Assembly: GCA_037200045.1 (NCBI GenBank)
Contig: JBBCHM010000002.1
Coordinates: forward strand, 919,241 to 983,240
DNA: 64,000 nt
Reading direction: 5' to 3'
Source: Rhizomicrobium sp.
Lineage (GTDB): Bacteria > Pseudomonadota > Alphaproteobacteria > Micropepsales > Micropepsaceae
Shown here: positions 49,684-60,187 of the stretch, piece by piece
Layout: each line of letters begins with the position of its first letter
Position numbering within the stretch: position 1 is the first letter of the stretch
Position numbers and translations under genes: made by a program
The notes under the pieces: model-generated
What the model was told of the DNA's origin: nothing
Seen by the model: only the letters and a program-made list of their open reading frames with translations
Database searches by the model: none

Positions 49684-50553
49684 ATGCCCACCACCATCCG
49701 CCGCGCCACCGATGCCGACGCCCAGGCCGCCGCCGACATATTCGTGGCCGCCCGCGCGACCATGGCCTATCTGCCGGCGCTCCACACCGATGACGAGACG
49801 CGCGGCTTCGTCGCCGGCGTGGTGGCGGACAAGGAGACCTGGGTCGCCGACCGCGACGGCAAGATCGTGGGCTTCGCGGTGATCGACGGCGGCTGGCTGG
49901 AGCATCTCTATGTCCACCCGTCGCGCTTCAACACCGGCACCGGCGACAAGCTGTTCGCGCAGGTGACCGCGCGGCATCCGCAAGGTTTCCAGTTCTGGGT
50001 GTTCCAGCAGAATGCCGGCGCGCGCCGCTTCTACGAGCGGCATGGCTGCGCGCTCGAAAAGCTGACCGACGGCGCCGACAATGAGGAGAAGCTGCCCGAC
50101 GCCCTCTACATCTGGCCAGGCAAGCCGGATGAGGAACAGCCCAAACCGCCCGCCAAGAAATGGGCGCTCGGCACGTTCGACGTGAAGCTGACGCCGGCGG
50201 CCGGCGGCGAAGGCGCGGCCGATCCGCTGCTGGGCCGGATGATCGTCGACAAGACTTTCCATGGCGAGCTGGACGCGACGAGCAAGGGCCAGATGCTGTC
50301 GGCCGGGACGGCGGTGAAAGGCTCCGCCGGCTATGTCGCGATCGAGAAGGTCGAGGGCTCGCTCAAGGGCCGCAAGGGCACGTTCATCCTGCAGCATCAT
50401 GGCGTCATGACGCGCGGCAGCGGCGAGCTGAAAGTGACGGTCGTGCCGGATTCGGGAACCGGCGAGCTCGAAGGCCTGGAAGGCGCGCTCGGCATCCGGA
50501 TCGAGGACGGCAAGCACTTCTACGATCTCGAATATTCGTTCGCGAAGGGCTGA
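49684..50553 (+). CDS. GNAT acetyltransferase fused to DUF3224
   Basis: This 289-residue protein starts MPTTIRRATDADAQAAADIF. Residues 1-150 are a GNAT domain: WLEHLYVHPSRFNTGTGDKL, in which the usual acetyl-CoA loop R/QxxGxG appears as FNTGTG, then FQQNAGARRFYERHGCAL. A linker rich in Pro/Lys (EEQPKPPAKKWALG) leads to a complete DUF3224 domain (about 160-289): GRMIVDKTFHGELDATSKGQ, YVAIEKVEGSLKGRKGTFIL, QHHGVMTRGSGELKVTVVPD. DUF3224 proteins are small beta-barrels of unknown role. The fusion is uninterrupted. Confidence 0.85.
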   Translation: MPTTIRRATDADAQAAADIFVAARATMAYLPALHTDDETRGFVAGVVADKETWVADRDGKIVGFAVIDGGWLEHLYVHPSRFNTGTGDKLFAQVTARHPQGFQFWVFQQNAGARRFYERHGCALEKLTDGADNEEKLPDALYIWPGKPDEEQPKPPAKKWALGTFDVKLTPAAGGEGAADPLLGRMIVDKTFHGELDATSKGQMLSAGTAVKGSAGYVAIEKVEGSLKGRKGTFILQHHGVMTRGSGELKVTVVPDSGTGELEGLEGALGIRIEDGKHFYDLEYSFAKG

Positions 50554-50556
50554 ACC

Positions 50557-50769
50557 ATGGCGCCGCCCGCGGGTTCCGACCGCGCCTTGCGCGCCGCAGC
50601 CATCGGCGCCGTCGCCTTCGGCGCGCTCGCGATCGGTGCCGCGGCGATCGGTTTTCTGGCGATCGGTCAATTGGCGGTGGGGCGCCTGGCCCTCGGCCAC
50701 GCCCGCATCCGCCGCCTCGAAATCGACGACCTCGCCGTCGGGCAGATCAGGCTGCTCAAGCGCCGGTAA
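50557..50769 (+). CDS. Small hydrophobic pentapeptide-repeat-like protein
   Basis: This 70-residue protein, 3 bp after the fusion gene, starts MAPPAGSDRALRAA. From there it reads as five-residue units: AIGAV, AFGAL, AIGAA, AIGFL, AIGQL, AVGRL, ALGHA, then RIRRL, EIDDL, AVGQI, RLLKR. The A-[IFVL]-G-x-x period matches right-handed pentapeptide beta-helices but with unusually hydrophobic faces. It could be a membrane-associated or short helix-packing protein. Its function is unknown. Confidence 0.65.
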   Translation: MAPPAGSDRALRAAAIGAVAFGALAIGAAAIGFLAIGQLAVGRLALGHARIRRLEIDDLAVGQIRLLKRR

Positions 50770-50772
50770 CGG

Positions 50773-51519
50773 TTACGAGGCCGCGAAGCCGCGGAATTCA
50801 CTGATGACGGATTTCACCGCGGCAGCGACGATCTTGCCGCCGGCTTCGACATTGGCCTGGCTCGGGTCGGAGCCGATACGGCCGTCGGGGAAGCGGCGGC
50901 GGTAATCCTCCGCGTCGTAGATCGGGCCGTTGGGCGCGATCTTCGGCGTCATCGCGACATGCTTGATCGCCTCGGGATAGCCGAAATAGGTGACGGAGAC
51001 TTCCGACGGCGTGGCATGGCTGCCCTCGCCCACCGGGAAAAGCTGGCGGCACAGATCCATCACGCCGGCCAGCTCCCACCAATTGCGCAGCATGCAGCGC
51101 AAGGGCGGCTTGTTCGAGCCCGGATCGCCGAAGGTGACGCCGTGATACATCTCGGCGAACGCCGCGGTGATGGTGGCGATGTTGCCGCCATGGCCGTTAA
51201 GCCAATAGATGCGCTCGAAGCCGTGGCGTGTCAGCGACTGCGCCCAATCGGTCATCGCCGCGATCATGGTGGAGGGGCGCAACGTGATCGTGCCCGGGAA
51301 CGCCATGTGGTGCTGCGCCTGGCCGACATTGAAGGTCGGGCCGATCAGGATGCCGGCCTCGTCGCCGGCGCGGCGCGCGATGATCTCGGGGCAGAGCGCA
51401 TCGGTACCGAGCAGGCCGTTGGGGCCATGCTGCTCGGTCGAGCCGATGGGGATCAGGATCGCCTTGGACTTGGCGAGATAGGCCTCGATCTCGGGCCATG
51501 CGGAGAGATGGAGCTGCAT
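50773..51519 (-). CDS. Creatininase family protein (amidohydrolase)
   Basis: This 248-residue protein starts MQLHLSAWPEIEAYLAKSKA. The metal motif is AILIPIGSTEQHGPNGLLGT with DALCPEI (Glu, His, Asp ligands). FNVGQAQHHMAFPGTITLRP and FERIYWLNGHGGNIATITAA (NGHGGN) are family signatures, and VGEGSHATPSEVSVTYF supplies the second Glu. Such enzymes open creatinine or related cyclic amides; the true substrate is unknown. It starts 1 bp after the stop of the SRPBCC gene. Confidence 0.88.
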   Translation of the reverse strand: MQLHLSAWPEIEAYLAKSKAILIPIGSTEQHGPNGLLGTDALCPEIIARRAGDEAGILIGPTFNVGQAQHHMAFPGTITLRPSTMIAAMTDWAQSLTRHGFERIYWLNGHGGNIATITAAFAEMYHGVTFGDPGSNKPPLRCMLRNWWELAGVMDLCRQLFPVGEGSHATPSEVSVTYFGYPEAIKHVAMTPKIAPNGPIYDAEDYRRRFPDGRIGSDPSQANVEAGGKIVAAAVKSVISEFRGFAAS

Positions 51520-52104
51520 TCAGTTGCTTTCGAGTATTTTGGAGAGCTTGTCCACCGCCTTCTTCCACGCCGCGCGCTCGGCCTCGACCGCGTCGGAACT
51601 GGAGAGCTTGCCGATGTCGAAGGCGACCTGCGCCTTGTCGTCGCCCTTCGCATAGAAACCGATCGCGATGCGGGCGTCCTTCTTCCATTTGGCGCGCAGA
51701 TATTTGTTCTCGGTGCGCGAGGTTTCCTCGAATGCGCCGGCCGGCAGCCATTGGGGCCACGCCTTTGCATCCGTCACGACCGCGTAGAGCTTTGCCAGCG
51801 GCACGGGGAACACCTTGGTGACCCCGACCGAAAACTCGCCGTCGCATTTCTGGTTCATTGCCCTTATGCCGCGGGCGCGCTCATAGGACACCGCGATCAT
51901 CTGGCCCCACCAGCGGCCGGCGCCCATCTTGCCGTTGAGCAGCGCGACGATGCCCTTGTGGTCGAGCCTGGCCGCGCCCGCCTTGTCCAGCGCGGCGAAC
52001 CACCAGTCCCAGTCGTGGCCGGTCTTCGCCGCGATGCCGGCGTCGGTCATGATCGGCTTGGCCGGCCCGGCCGCCGCCTTGGCCGCTTGCCCCTTTCCCG
52101 CCAT
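51520..52104 (-). CDS. DUF4287 plus SRPBCC domain protein
   Basis: This 194-residue protein starts MAGKGQAAKAAAGPAKPIMT. An N-terminal helical part, TGHDWDWWFAALDKAGAARL, DHKGIVALLNGKMGAGRWWG and QMIAVSYERARG, is the DUF4287 pattern. The second part, VTKVFPVPLAKLYAVVTDAK, AWPQWLPAGAFEET and IAIGFYAKGDDKAQVAFDIG, is a START/SRPBCC-type ligand-binding fold. Combination of these two is common in this family; the ligand is unknown. It ends directly before the creatininase gene, suggesting one transcript. Confidence 0.78.
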   Translation of the reverse strand: MAGKGQAAKAAAGPAKPIMTDAGIAAKTGHDWDWWFAALDKAGAARLDHKGIVALLNGKMGAGRWWGQMIAVSYERARGIRAMNQKCDGEFSVGVTKVFPVPLAKLYAVVTDAKAWPQWLPAGAFEETSRTENKYLRAKWKKDARIAIGFYAKGDDKAQVAFDIGKLSSSDAVEAERAAWKKAVDKLSKILESN

Positions 52105-52159
52105 GGCTTAGTCTCTCCCAATCGCCATCCGACCATACGCAATTTCGAGGATTTCTCCC

Positions 52160-53335
52160 ATGCATGCGAGTGAGAAAACGGGGCCGCTCGACGGCGTCAC
52201 GGTCATCGACCTGACGAGTTTCATCTTCGGACCTTACGCGACGCAAACCCTGGGCGATCTGGGCGCCGAGGTCATCAAGATCGAGGCGCCGGGCGGCGAC
52301 AAGCAGCGCTTCGGCTTCAAGCAGAACAAATCCAAGGACATGGGCTCGACCTTCATGATGCTCGGCCGCAACAAGCGCTCGGTGACGCTCGACCTCAAGA
52401 TCGAGGCGGATCGCGAGAAGCTGCGCACCCTGCTGCCGACGGCGCAGGTGTTCATCCACAATGTGCGCAGCAGCGCGATGGACCAGCTCGGCTTCGGCTA
52501 TAGCCAAGTGCACGCGGTGAATCCGTCGATGGTCTATGTCCATTGCGTCGGCTACGGCTCGGAAGGGCCCTATGGCGGGCGGCAGGCGTTCGACGATCTG
52601 GTGCAGGCGGCGAGCGGCGGCGCCGACATGATCCTGGACGCGAACGGCGAGAGCACGATGCGGATGTTCCCGAGCTATGTCGCCGACAAGGTCAGCGGAC
52701 TGCACGCGCTTTACGCGACGCTGGCCGCCCTCTTCCATCGCGAGCGCACCGGCGAGGGCCAGTTCGTCGAGGTGCCGATGCTGGAAAGCTATACGAGTTT
52801 CCTGATGGTCGAGCATCTGTACGGCGCGTCGTTCGAGCCGGTGGTCGGCCATGTCGGCTCGACGCCGGCGCTGGCGCCGGACCGCGCCTGCTTTCGGACC
52901 AAGGACGGCTGGCTCGCCACCATGCCCTCGGGCCGCGAGGGCGCCGACACCTTCATGAAGCTGGGCGGCATCCCAGACTTTTACAACAGCGAGGATTTCG
53001 TTTCGGCGAAGACGGCCAAGGAAAAGGTCGCGCTCTACAACAAGGCGATGCGCCAGGCGGCGCTGACGCACACGACCGAGGAATGGATGGAGCTGGGCGA
53101 GCGCCACCGCATCCCGATCATGCGCGCCAACAAGATGGACGACGTGCTGGAAGACCCACATCTGAAAGCGGTCGGCTTCTTCGAGGTCCTGCCGCACGAG
53201 ACGGAAGGGCAATGGCGCTCGATGAAGCCGCCAGTCAAATTCTCCAAGACGCCGGCGAGCGTGCGGCGCAATCCGGAGAAGCCGGGCGCGAGCACCGAGG
53301 CGGTGCTGGGCCGGGTTGGGAAAGCGGCGGAATAA
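52160..53335 (+). CDS. CaiB/BaiF family (class III) CoA-transferase
   Basis: This 391-residue protein starts MHASEKTGPLDGVTVIDLTS. Motifs are IFGPYATQTLGDLGAEVIKI, LDLKIEADREKLRTLLPTAQ, VFIHNVRSSAMDQLGFGYSQ, YVHCVGYGSEGPYGGRQAFD with the catalytic Asp in DDLVQAASGG, and FVEVPMLESYTSFLMVEHLY. Family III enzymes move CoA between acyl groups such as succinyl and a carboxylate. The particular substrate is not evident from the neighbours. It starts 55 bp divergently from the DUF4287 gene. Confidence 0.93.
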   Translation: MHASEKTGPLDGVTVIDLTSFIFGPYATQTLGDLGAEVIKIEAPGGDKQRFGFKQNKSKDMGSTFMMLGRNKRSVTLDLKIEADREKLRTLLPTAQVFIHNVRSSAMDQLGFGYSQVHAVNPSMVYVHCVGYGSEGPYGGRQAFDDLVQAASGGADMILDANGESTMRMFPSYVADKVSGLHALYATLAALFHRERTGEGQFVEVPMLESYTSFLMVEHLYGASFEPVVGHVGSTPALAPDRACFRTKDGWLATMPSGREGADTFMKLGGIPDFYNSEDFVSAKTAKEKVALYNKAMRQAALTHTTEEWMELGERHRIPIMRANKMDDVLEDPHLKAVGFFEVLPHETEGQWRSMKPPVKFSKTPASVRRNPEKPGASTEAVLGRVGKAAE

Positions 53336-53364
53336 CCGTCCTGACCAATTGCGCAATCGGGTGA

Positions 53365-53388
53365 AATTGTATACATTGTGTACAATTA
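53365..53388 (+). promoter_or_regulatory. Probable operator/promoter of the toxin-antitoxin pair
   Basis: AATTGTATACA, two bases, then TGTACAATT form a near-palindrome (arms AATTGTA..CA / TGTACAATT) 16 bp before the antitoxin ATG. AT-rich palindromes here are the usual binding site for ribbon-helix-helix antitoxins that repress their own promoter. GTATACATT may double as -10. Confidence 0.5.
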
Positions 53389-53403
53389 TCGCGAGAGAGT
53401 GGA

Positions 53404-53685
53404 ATGGCAAAGCGTACGCTTAAATCCGCAACCGTTACCGCGCGTATTGCGCCGAAGCTCGAAAAGAAACTTGAGACCTACGCCCGATTTCACGAACAGT
53501 CGAAATCAAAAGCGGTTGAAGGCATTCTCAAGGAATATTTGGATTATGACGGCTGGGCCGTTCAGGGTATCCGTGAGGCGATCGCGTCCTCGGATCGAGG
53601 CGAATCGGTTTCTCACGATGAAGCCCTGCGTCAAATTCGAGCGCATATCGCCAAGCGCAAGCGTGAGCGGCGCAGAGCCGCATAA
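53404..53685 (+). CDS. Ribbon-helix-helix antitoxin (ParD/CopG-like)
   Basis: This 93-residue protein starts MAKRTLKSATVTARIAPKLE. The N-terminal 45 residues (TVTARIAPKLEKKLETYARF, KSKAVEGILKEYLDYDGWAV) match a beta-strand/helix/helix RHH dimer. The C-terminal half, IREAIASSDRGESVSHDEAL plus a very basic tail (AKRKRERRRAA), would wrap the toxin. GAGAGAGTGGA precedes the ATG. GC of the block at 53461 is 43% by hand count. It is followed immediately by the toxin (TAA then ATG). Confidence 0.88.
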   Translation: MAKRTLKSATVTARIAPKLEKKLETYARFHEQSKSKAVEGILKEYLDYDGWAVQGIREAIASSDRGESVSHDEALRQIRAHIAKRKRERRRAA

Positions 53686-53973
53686 ATGGTCGCCTGGGCG
53701 CCGGAAGCCGTGTATGACATCGGCGAGGCGTGGGCTTTCATCGCTCGGGATAGCGAAGTGGCCGCAGACCGGATCGTCACACGGCTGACGACGGCAGCCG
53801 AAAGATTGGACCGCTTCCCGCGGCTTGGCCGTCCCGGGCCCGAAACCGGCACCCGGCAGTTCTTTGTCGCGAAGACGCCATTCAAACTTATCTATCGCAT
53901 CAAACTGGATGGTGAGGTTGAATTGCTTCGCGTTTATCATACCTCGCAAATGTGGCCGAAACCGCCTTCTTGA
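53686..53973 (+). CDS. RelE/ParE family toxin
   Basis: This 95-residue protein starts MVAWAPEAVYDIGEAWAFIA. It has the family pattern of two helices (YDIGEAWAFIARDSEVAADR, LTTAAERLDRFPRLGRPGPE) followed by a beta sheet FFVAKTPFKLIYRIKLDGEV ELLRVYHTSQMWPKP. FPRLGRPG and RVYH are hallmark ParE/RelE sequences. It would inhibit gyrase (ParE) or cleave ribosomal mRNA (RelE) when free of antitoxin. The start abuts the antitoxin stop. Confidence 0.88.
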   Translation: MVAWAPEAVYDIGEAWAFIARDSEVAADRIVTRLTTAAERLDRFPRLGRPGPETGTRQFFVAKTPFKLIYRIKLDGEVELLRVYHTSQMWPKPPS

Positions 53974-54024
53974 ACCCCCGGCCCGCCCCCGCCAATATCG
54001 CGGCAAACAAGCCCGGGAAACGCC

Positions 54025-55965
<1,941 letters not shown>

Positions 55966-56151
55966 TCGCACGTTCGCGCGCCATCGTGATCGCGCCGTGA
56001 GCGGACGAACGCCGTAAATTTTCTCTGCGCGGTTTCACCGCATGGCGGATGTCGCGCATTCCGCGCGGCCGCGACAAAGACGACGCCTCGCAGTCACGCG
56101 GCTGACATGCGCTTCCCCTAGCACCGCCACTTGGTTGCGTAGGGGTTCATC

Positions 56152-58662
56152 ATGTCCGGCAGAATCCGTTTCCTGAAATACGCCGTCGCGGCGGCCGTCC
56201 TTCCGACTTGCGCCGTCGCGCAAGCGCCCGCCGTCGATCAGATCGAGGTCGTGGTCGTCACCGCGCAGAAGCGCCCACAGAATTCAATCGACGTGCCCAT
56301 CGCGCTCACCGCTTATGGCAGGAAGTTCCTCGACACCGTCGGTATCCAGGAATTCGACAGGCTGTCGCTCTTTGTCCCCGGCTTCGAGGTCCAGAACCAG
56401 TCGGTCAACAATCCCGGCTTCGTGATGCGCGGCGTCACCTCCGATTCCGGCGAGTCGACGCAGGAACCGCGCGTCTCGGTGTTCCAGGACGGCGTTTCGA
56501 TCTCCAAATCCCGCGGCTCCTATGTCGAGCTGTTCGACCTCGACCGCATCGAGATCGCCCGCGGCCCGCAATCGACCCTGTACGGCCGCAGCGCGCTGAT
56601 CGGCGCGGTGAACATCGTCCAGGCCAAGGCCGATCCGACCGCCTTCGACTGGTCGGCGGGCGGCGAATACGGCAATGACGATTACGGCATGGTCGAGGGC
56701 ATGGTGAACATCCCGATCGACGACACGCTCGCAATCCGCGCCTCCGGCCGCTACAAGATCCGCGACGGCTATACCGACAACCTGCTCGACGGGCCGGACT
56801 TCAACGGCGTGCGCACCGGGGCGGGCCGCGTCTCGCTGGGCTGGCAGCCGAGCTCCGATTTCCGCGCCGACCTGATCGTCAACTATCAGCGCGATACGCC
56901 CAGCGACACCGGCTTCAAATCCGGCACCTTCGTGCCGACCAATCCGGCGACCGGCACGGTGCTGGGCAATCTCGATCACAATTCGGGGATCGCGGCTTCG
57001 GCGGCTTCGGACTTCCCCGACGGTCCGCTCGGCATCCACCGCACGGTGTGGGGCGTGACGGGGCTCATGAGCTACGACCTCGACGACCGCTACAAGCTGA
57101 GCTCGATCACGTCCTATCGCGATTTCGACAGCCTCGAAGTGTTCGATCCCGACGGCTTCTCGCTGCCGCTGCTCACCTTCGCCGAGCAGGCGCGCGGCGA
57201 ACAGGCGAGCCAGGAATTCCGCCTCAATTTCGACGACGGCGGGCCGGTGAGCTGGTTCACCGGCGTGAGCTACTATCACGATGACGGCTTTCAGCGCGTG
57301 CCGGACGAGATCGACGAATACATGGCGCTCGCCCTTCTTACCGGCCAGATCACGGCGCCCACGCCGCAGCCCGCCGCCTTCTTCAACTCGCCGACCTATG
57401 CCACGCTGATCGCGCCGGCCCTGCTGCAGGGCCTTGCCGCGCATTCCGGCGTCGCCCTGCCCCTCGCCGAGGCGCAAGCCATCGCCGCCAATCTGCGCCA
57501 CAATGCCAAGGAGCAGTACACCAATTTCGGCCTCACCAACGCCTATGACTGGTACGGCGAGGCGACCTGGCATGTCACCGACAGAATCGAGTTCACCGCC
57601 GGTCTGCGCTACAGCACCGAAGACAAGACCAGCGGCGTCTCGGCGAGCGAGTTGAACAACGGCCGCTCCGTCCTCGGCGGGGTGATCGGCGCGCTCGGCC
57701 TGCCCGCGCCGCTGCGCAACGCCGTGCTCGGCGGCCTCGCGCTGCCGGGCGCGAGCAGCGCCGCGCTCATACCCGCTGCCCTCCTGCCGCAATTCGGCAT
57801 CGTGGCGCAGCCGACGGCGAACAACGGCGCGCGCATTTCCGACAGCGACACCGACGGCGCCTTCACCTGGCGCGCGGTCGCGCGCTATGCGGCGGACGAG
57901 AACACCAGCTTCTACGCCTCCTATGCCCGCGGCCGCCGCCCGGTCGACCTGGAAGCACAGGCGCCGGCCGCGCCGTTCGGCGCCGGCGTGTTCACCGCGG
58001 TGCCGTCCGAGATCGTGGATTCCTACGAAATCGGCGCCAAGGCGCTGACGCTCGACGGAACGCTGCGCCTCGACACCGCGCTCTATTATTACGACTACAC
58101 CAACTTCCAGACGACGATCCAGCAGGGCGCGGTGCTGGTCACCACCAATGCCGGCAAGGCCAACGCCTACGGTTTCGAAGGCCAGGCCGACTGGGCGATC
58201 GCCGACTGGGCCGATTTGTTCGCGACCTATGCCTACAGCCATGCCCGCTTCGCGAGCGGCATCTTCAAGGGCAACCAGTTCCGCCTGACGCCCGATAACA
58301 AGCTCTCGCTCGGGCTTTCGCTGCGCCAGGACGCGCTCGGCGGCCGCTTCACGCTGACGCCGACCTTCACCTGGCAGTCCAAGATATTCTTCGACGACGA
58401 CAACGACATACCGGCGCTGCAGACCAGCCACATCCTGCCCGACACCAAGCAGGACGAGCTGCAGAAGCCCTATGGCCTGTTCAACGCCCGCCTCACCTAC
58501 CAGCCGGACGGAACGCAGTGGACGGTCGGGGTGTTCGCCAACAACCTGTTCGACGAGAAATACATCAAGGACGCCGGCAATACGGGCGATGCCTTCGGCA
58601 TCCCGACCTTCATCGCCGGCGAGCCCCGCTTCTACGGCGTGAGCATTTCCATCCGGAAGTAA
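56152..58662 (+). CDS. TonB-dependent outer-membrane receptor
   Basis: This 836-residue protein starts MSGRIRFLKYAVAAAVLPTC with signal cleavage near CAVAQA. A TonB box, IEVVVVTAQKRPQNSIDVPI, begins the plug (ALTAYGRKFLDTVGIQEFDR, GVTSDSGESTQEPRVSVFQD, IARGPQSTLYGRSALIGAVN). The beta-barrel fills the rest and ends in GEPRFYGVSISIRK, consistent with the terminal-strand requirement although the last residue is Lys, not aromatic. The VVVTAQKR...DVPIALTA opening is typical of the large alphaproteobacterial receptors. The ligand is unknown; no partner transporter gene is adjacent. Confidence 0.92.
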   Translation: MSGRIRFLKYAVAAAVLPTCAVAQAPAVDQIEVVVVTAQKRPQNSIDVPIALTAYGRKFLDTVGIQEFDRLSLFVPGFEVQNQSVNNPGFVMRGVTSDSGESTQEPRVSVFQDGVSISKSRGSYVELFDLDRIEIARGPQSTLYGRSALIGAVNIVQAKADPTAFDWSAGGEYGNDDYGMVEGMVNIPIDDTLAIRASGRYKIRDGYTDNLLDGPDFNGVRTGAGRVSLGWQPSSDFRADLIVNYQRDTPSDTGFKSGTFVPTNPATGTVLGNLDHNSGIAASAASDFPDGPLGIHRTVWGVTGLMSYDLDDRYKLSSITSYRDFDSLEVFDPDGFSLPLLTFAEQARGEQASQEFRLNFDDGGPVSWFTGVSYYHDDGFQRVPDEIDEYMALALLTGQITAPTPQPAAFFNSPTYATLIAPALLQGLAAHSGVALPLAEAQAIAANLRHNAKEQYTNFGLTNAYDWYGEATWHVTDRIEFTAGLRYSTEDKTSGVSASELNNGRSVLGGVIGALGLPAPLRNAVLGGLALPGASSAALIPAALLPQFGIVAQPTANNGARISDSDTDGAFTWRAVARYAADENTSFYASYARGRRPVDLEAQAPAAPFGAGVFTAVPSEIVDSYEIGAKALTLDGTLRLDTALYYYDYTNFQTTIQQGAVLVTTNAGKANAYGFEGQADWAIADWADLFATYAYSHARFASGIFKGNQFRLTPDNKLSLGLSLRQDALGGRFTLTPTFTWQSKIFFDDDNDIPALQTSHILPDTKQDELQKPYGLFNARLTYQPDGTQWTVGVFANNLFDEKYIKDAGNTGDAFGIPTFIAGEPRFYGVSISIRK

Positions 58663-58896
58663 CGCGGCAACAGCGCGTATCCGCCTTTGGGCGGGTCCGC
58701 CTCGCGGTCTGGATGCGTGCAGTGCAGCAAAGTGCACCTGCGAAAACCGCAGCGCAGCAAATCCGCGCGGCGAACGCATCAAAATCCGAACGCCCCCTTC
58801 AGAACGAGTTAATCGCACGCTATGTAACCTAGAGGAGTGTTGCTGCGGCCGGAATCGGCGCAGACTTCGCAACGAGAAATTTGGGTTGTGCACGCC

Positions 58897-59058
58897 ATGA
58901 CTCTTACCGACCCCCTGATCCCCATCCGCTCGTTCGAGGACGACTTCCGCCCGCGGCCGTCGATCGACGGGACAGACAGCGGTTTCGTGCGCTGGGCCGT
59001 GGCGGGGTGCATCGCCTTCTGGCTGATTGCCGCCGCGATCCTTTACCTGTCGCTCTGA
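58897..59058 (+). CDS. Small single-span membrane protein (PL-x6-ED-x-F type)
   Basis: The ATG at 58897 gives 53 residues: MTLTDPLIPIRSFEDDFRPR, a short Pro/Asp spacer, then one helix FVRWAVAGCIAFWLIAAAIL near the C-terminus. The N-terminal PLIPIRSFEDDF aligns without gaps with PLVNPNTLEDHF of the protein at 60188-60358. The in-phase frame starts at 58837 but the first 20 residues are not conserved in the paralogue. The 234-bp gap from the TonB receptor holds no other feature I can name. Confidence 0.55.
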   Translation: MTLTDPLIPIRSFEDDFRPRPSIDGTDSGFVRWAVAGCIAFWLIAAAILYLSL

Positions 59059-59232
59059 GAGCCTCGAACGGCTTCGGCCTCCCGCGACAGCGCATCAACA
59101 TTCTCCACCGCCAGCGCTACGGCTCGGACGTCACAGCGAAGTCGTCCGATAAGCCGGAATGAATGTCCGCGCGGCGACCCTTGCTCGCGTCGCCGTGCGG
59201 GTTAGGCTCGGCGAAAACGGGAGGGCAACGAC

Positions 59233-60090
59233 ATGCTGACGTGGAAGATCGGAGACGTGACCGTCACGCGCGTGGTGGAGATGGCGGTGGACGCCGCCGT
59301 CGACGGCCCCATTCCCTTCATGCTGGACGCGACGCCGGAGGCGCTCAAGACCATGCCATGGCTCTGGCCGAACTATGTGACGCCCAAGGGCGAGCTGCGG
59401 CTGTCGTTTCACGCCCTGCTGGTGGACGCACCGGGCCTGAAGCTGGTGGTGGACACCTGCATGGGCAACGACAAGCCGCGCAAGGAGCTGGGCGGCAATG
59501 CCTTGCATACGGCGTTCCTCGAAGACCTGGTGGCCGCCGGTTTCACACGCGAAAGCGTGGACGCGGTGGTCTGCACCCATCTCCATGTCGACCATGTCGG
59601 CTGGAACACGATGCTCGAGAACGGCAAATGGGTGCCGACCTTTCCCAACGCGCGCTATCTGTTCAGCGCGAAGGACTACGAACACTGGATCGCATCCGAC
59701 GAGGACCAGATGGCCGACATCATGTCGGACTCGGTCACACCGATCGTCGAAGCGGGATTGGCGCAGACGGTGGCGCTGGACCACCGCATCTCGCCGGAGC
59801 TGCGCCTGATCCCGACGACCGGCCACACGCCCGGCCATGTCAGCGTGATGATCGAATCCAAGGGCGAGACCGCCGTGATCACCGGCGACATGATCCACCA
59901 TCCCTGCCAGATCGGCCGGCCGGACTGGTCGACCGAATACGACAGCGACAAGAAAGCCTCGGTGGCGACACGGCGCGCCGTGTTTCAGGATTGGGCGGAC
60001 AAGCCGATCCTCATCATCGGCTCGCACTTCGCCGCGCCGACGGCGGGATGGATCAAGCGCGACGGCGATGGCTATCGCCTGGAGGCCTAG
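59233..60090 (+). CDS. MBL-fold metallo-hydrolase
   Basis: This 285-residue protein starts MLTWKIGDVTVTRVVEMAVD with a GGAGGG sequence upstream. Metal motif: VVCTHLHVDHVGWNTMLENG (HxHxDH), then LIPTTGHTPGHVSVMIESKG and VITGDMIHHPCQIGRPDWST. WPNYVTPKGELRLSFHALLV and DTCMGNDKPRKELGG are the family's N-terminal features. It is likely a lactonase- or esterase-like hydrolase of the AHL-lactonase/AidC superfamily; the substrate is not evident. Confidence 0.85.
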   Translation: MLTWKIGDVTVTRVVEMAVDAAVDGPIPFMLDATPEALKTMPWLWPNYVTPKGELRLSFHALLVDAPGLKLVVDTCMGNDKPRKELGGNALHTAFLEDLVAAGFTRESVDAVVCTHLHVDHVGWNTMLENGKWVPTFPNARYLFSAKDYEHWIASDEDQMADIMSDSVTPIVEAGLAQTVALDHRISPELRLIPTTGHTPGHVSVMIESKGETAVITGDMIHHPCQIGRPDWSTEYDSDKKASVATRRAVFQDWADKPILIIGSHFAAPTAGWIKRDGDGYRLEA

Positions 60091-60187
60091 CGGCGAAGAA
60101 AAAGCCCGCTGGCGCGAATTCCCTATTGCACCGGGGGGCAATGAAGACTACATGCGCCGCCCCTTGGTTGTAATAGGAGGCACTGAC

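Noticed and set aside
56284..58893. An 869-codon minus-strand open frame opposite the TonB receptor
   Set aside because: Shadow; the receptor on the plus strand has signal peptide, TonB box and plug motifs.
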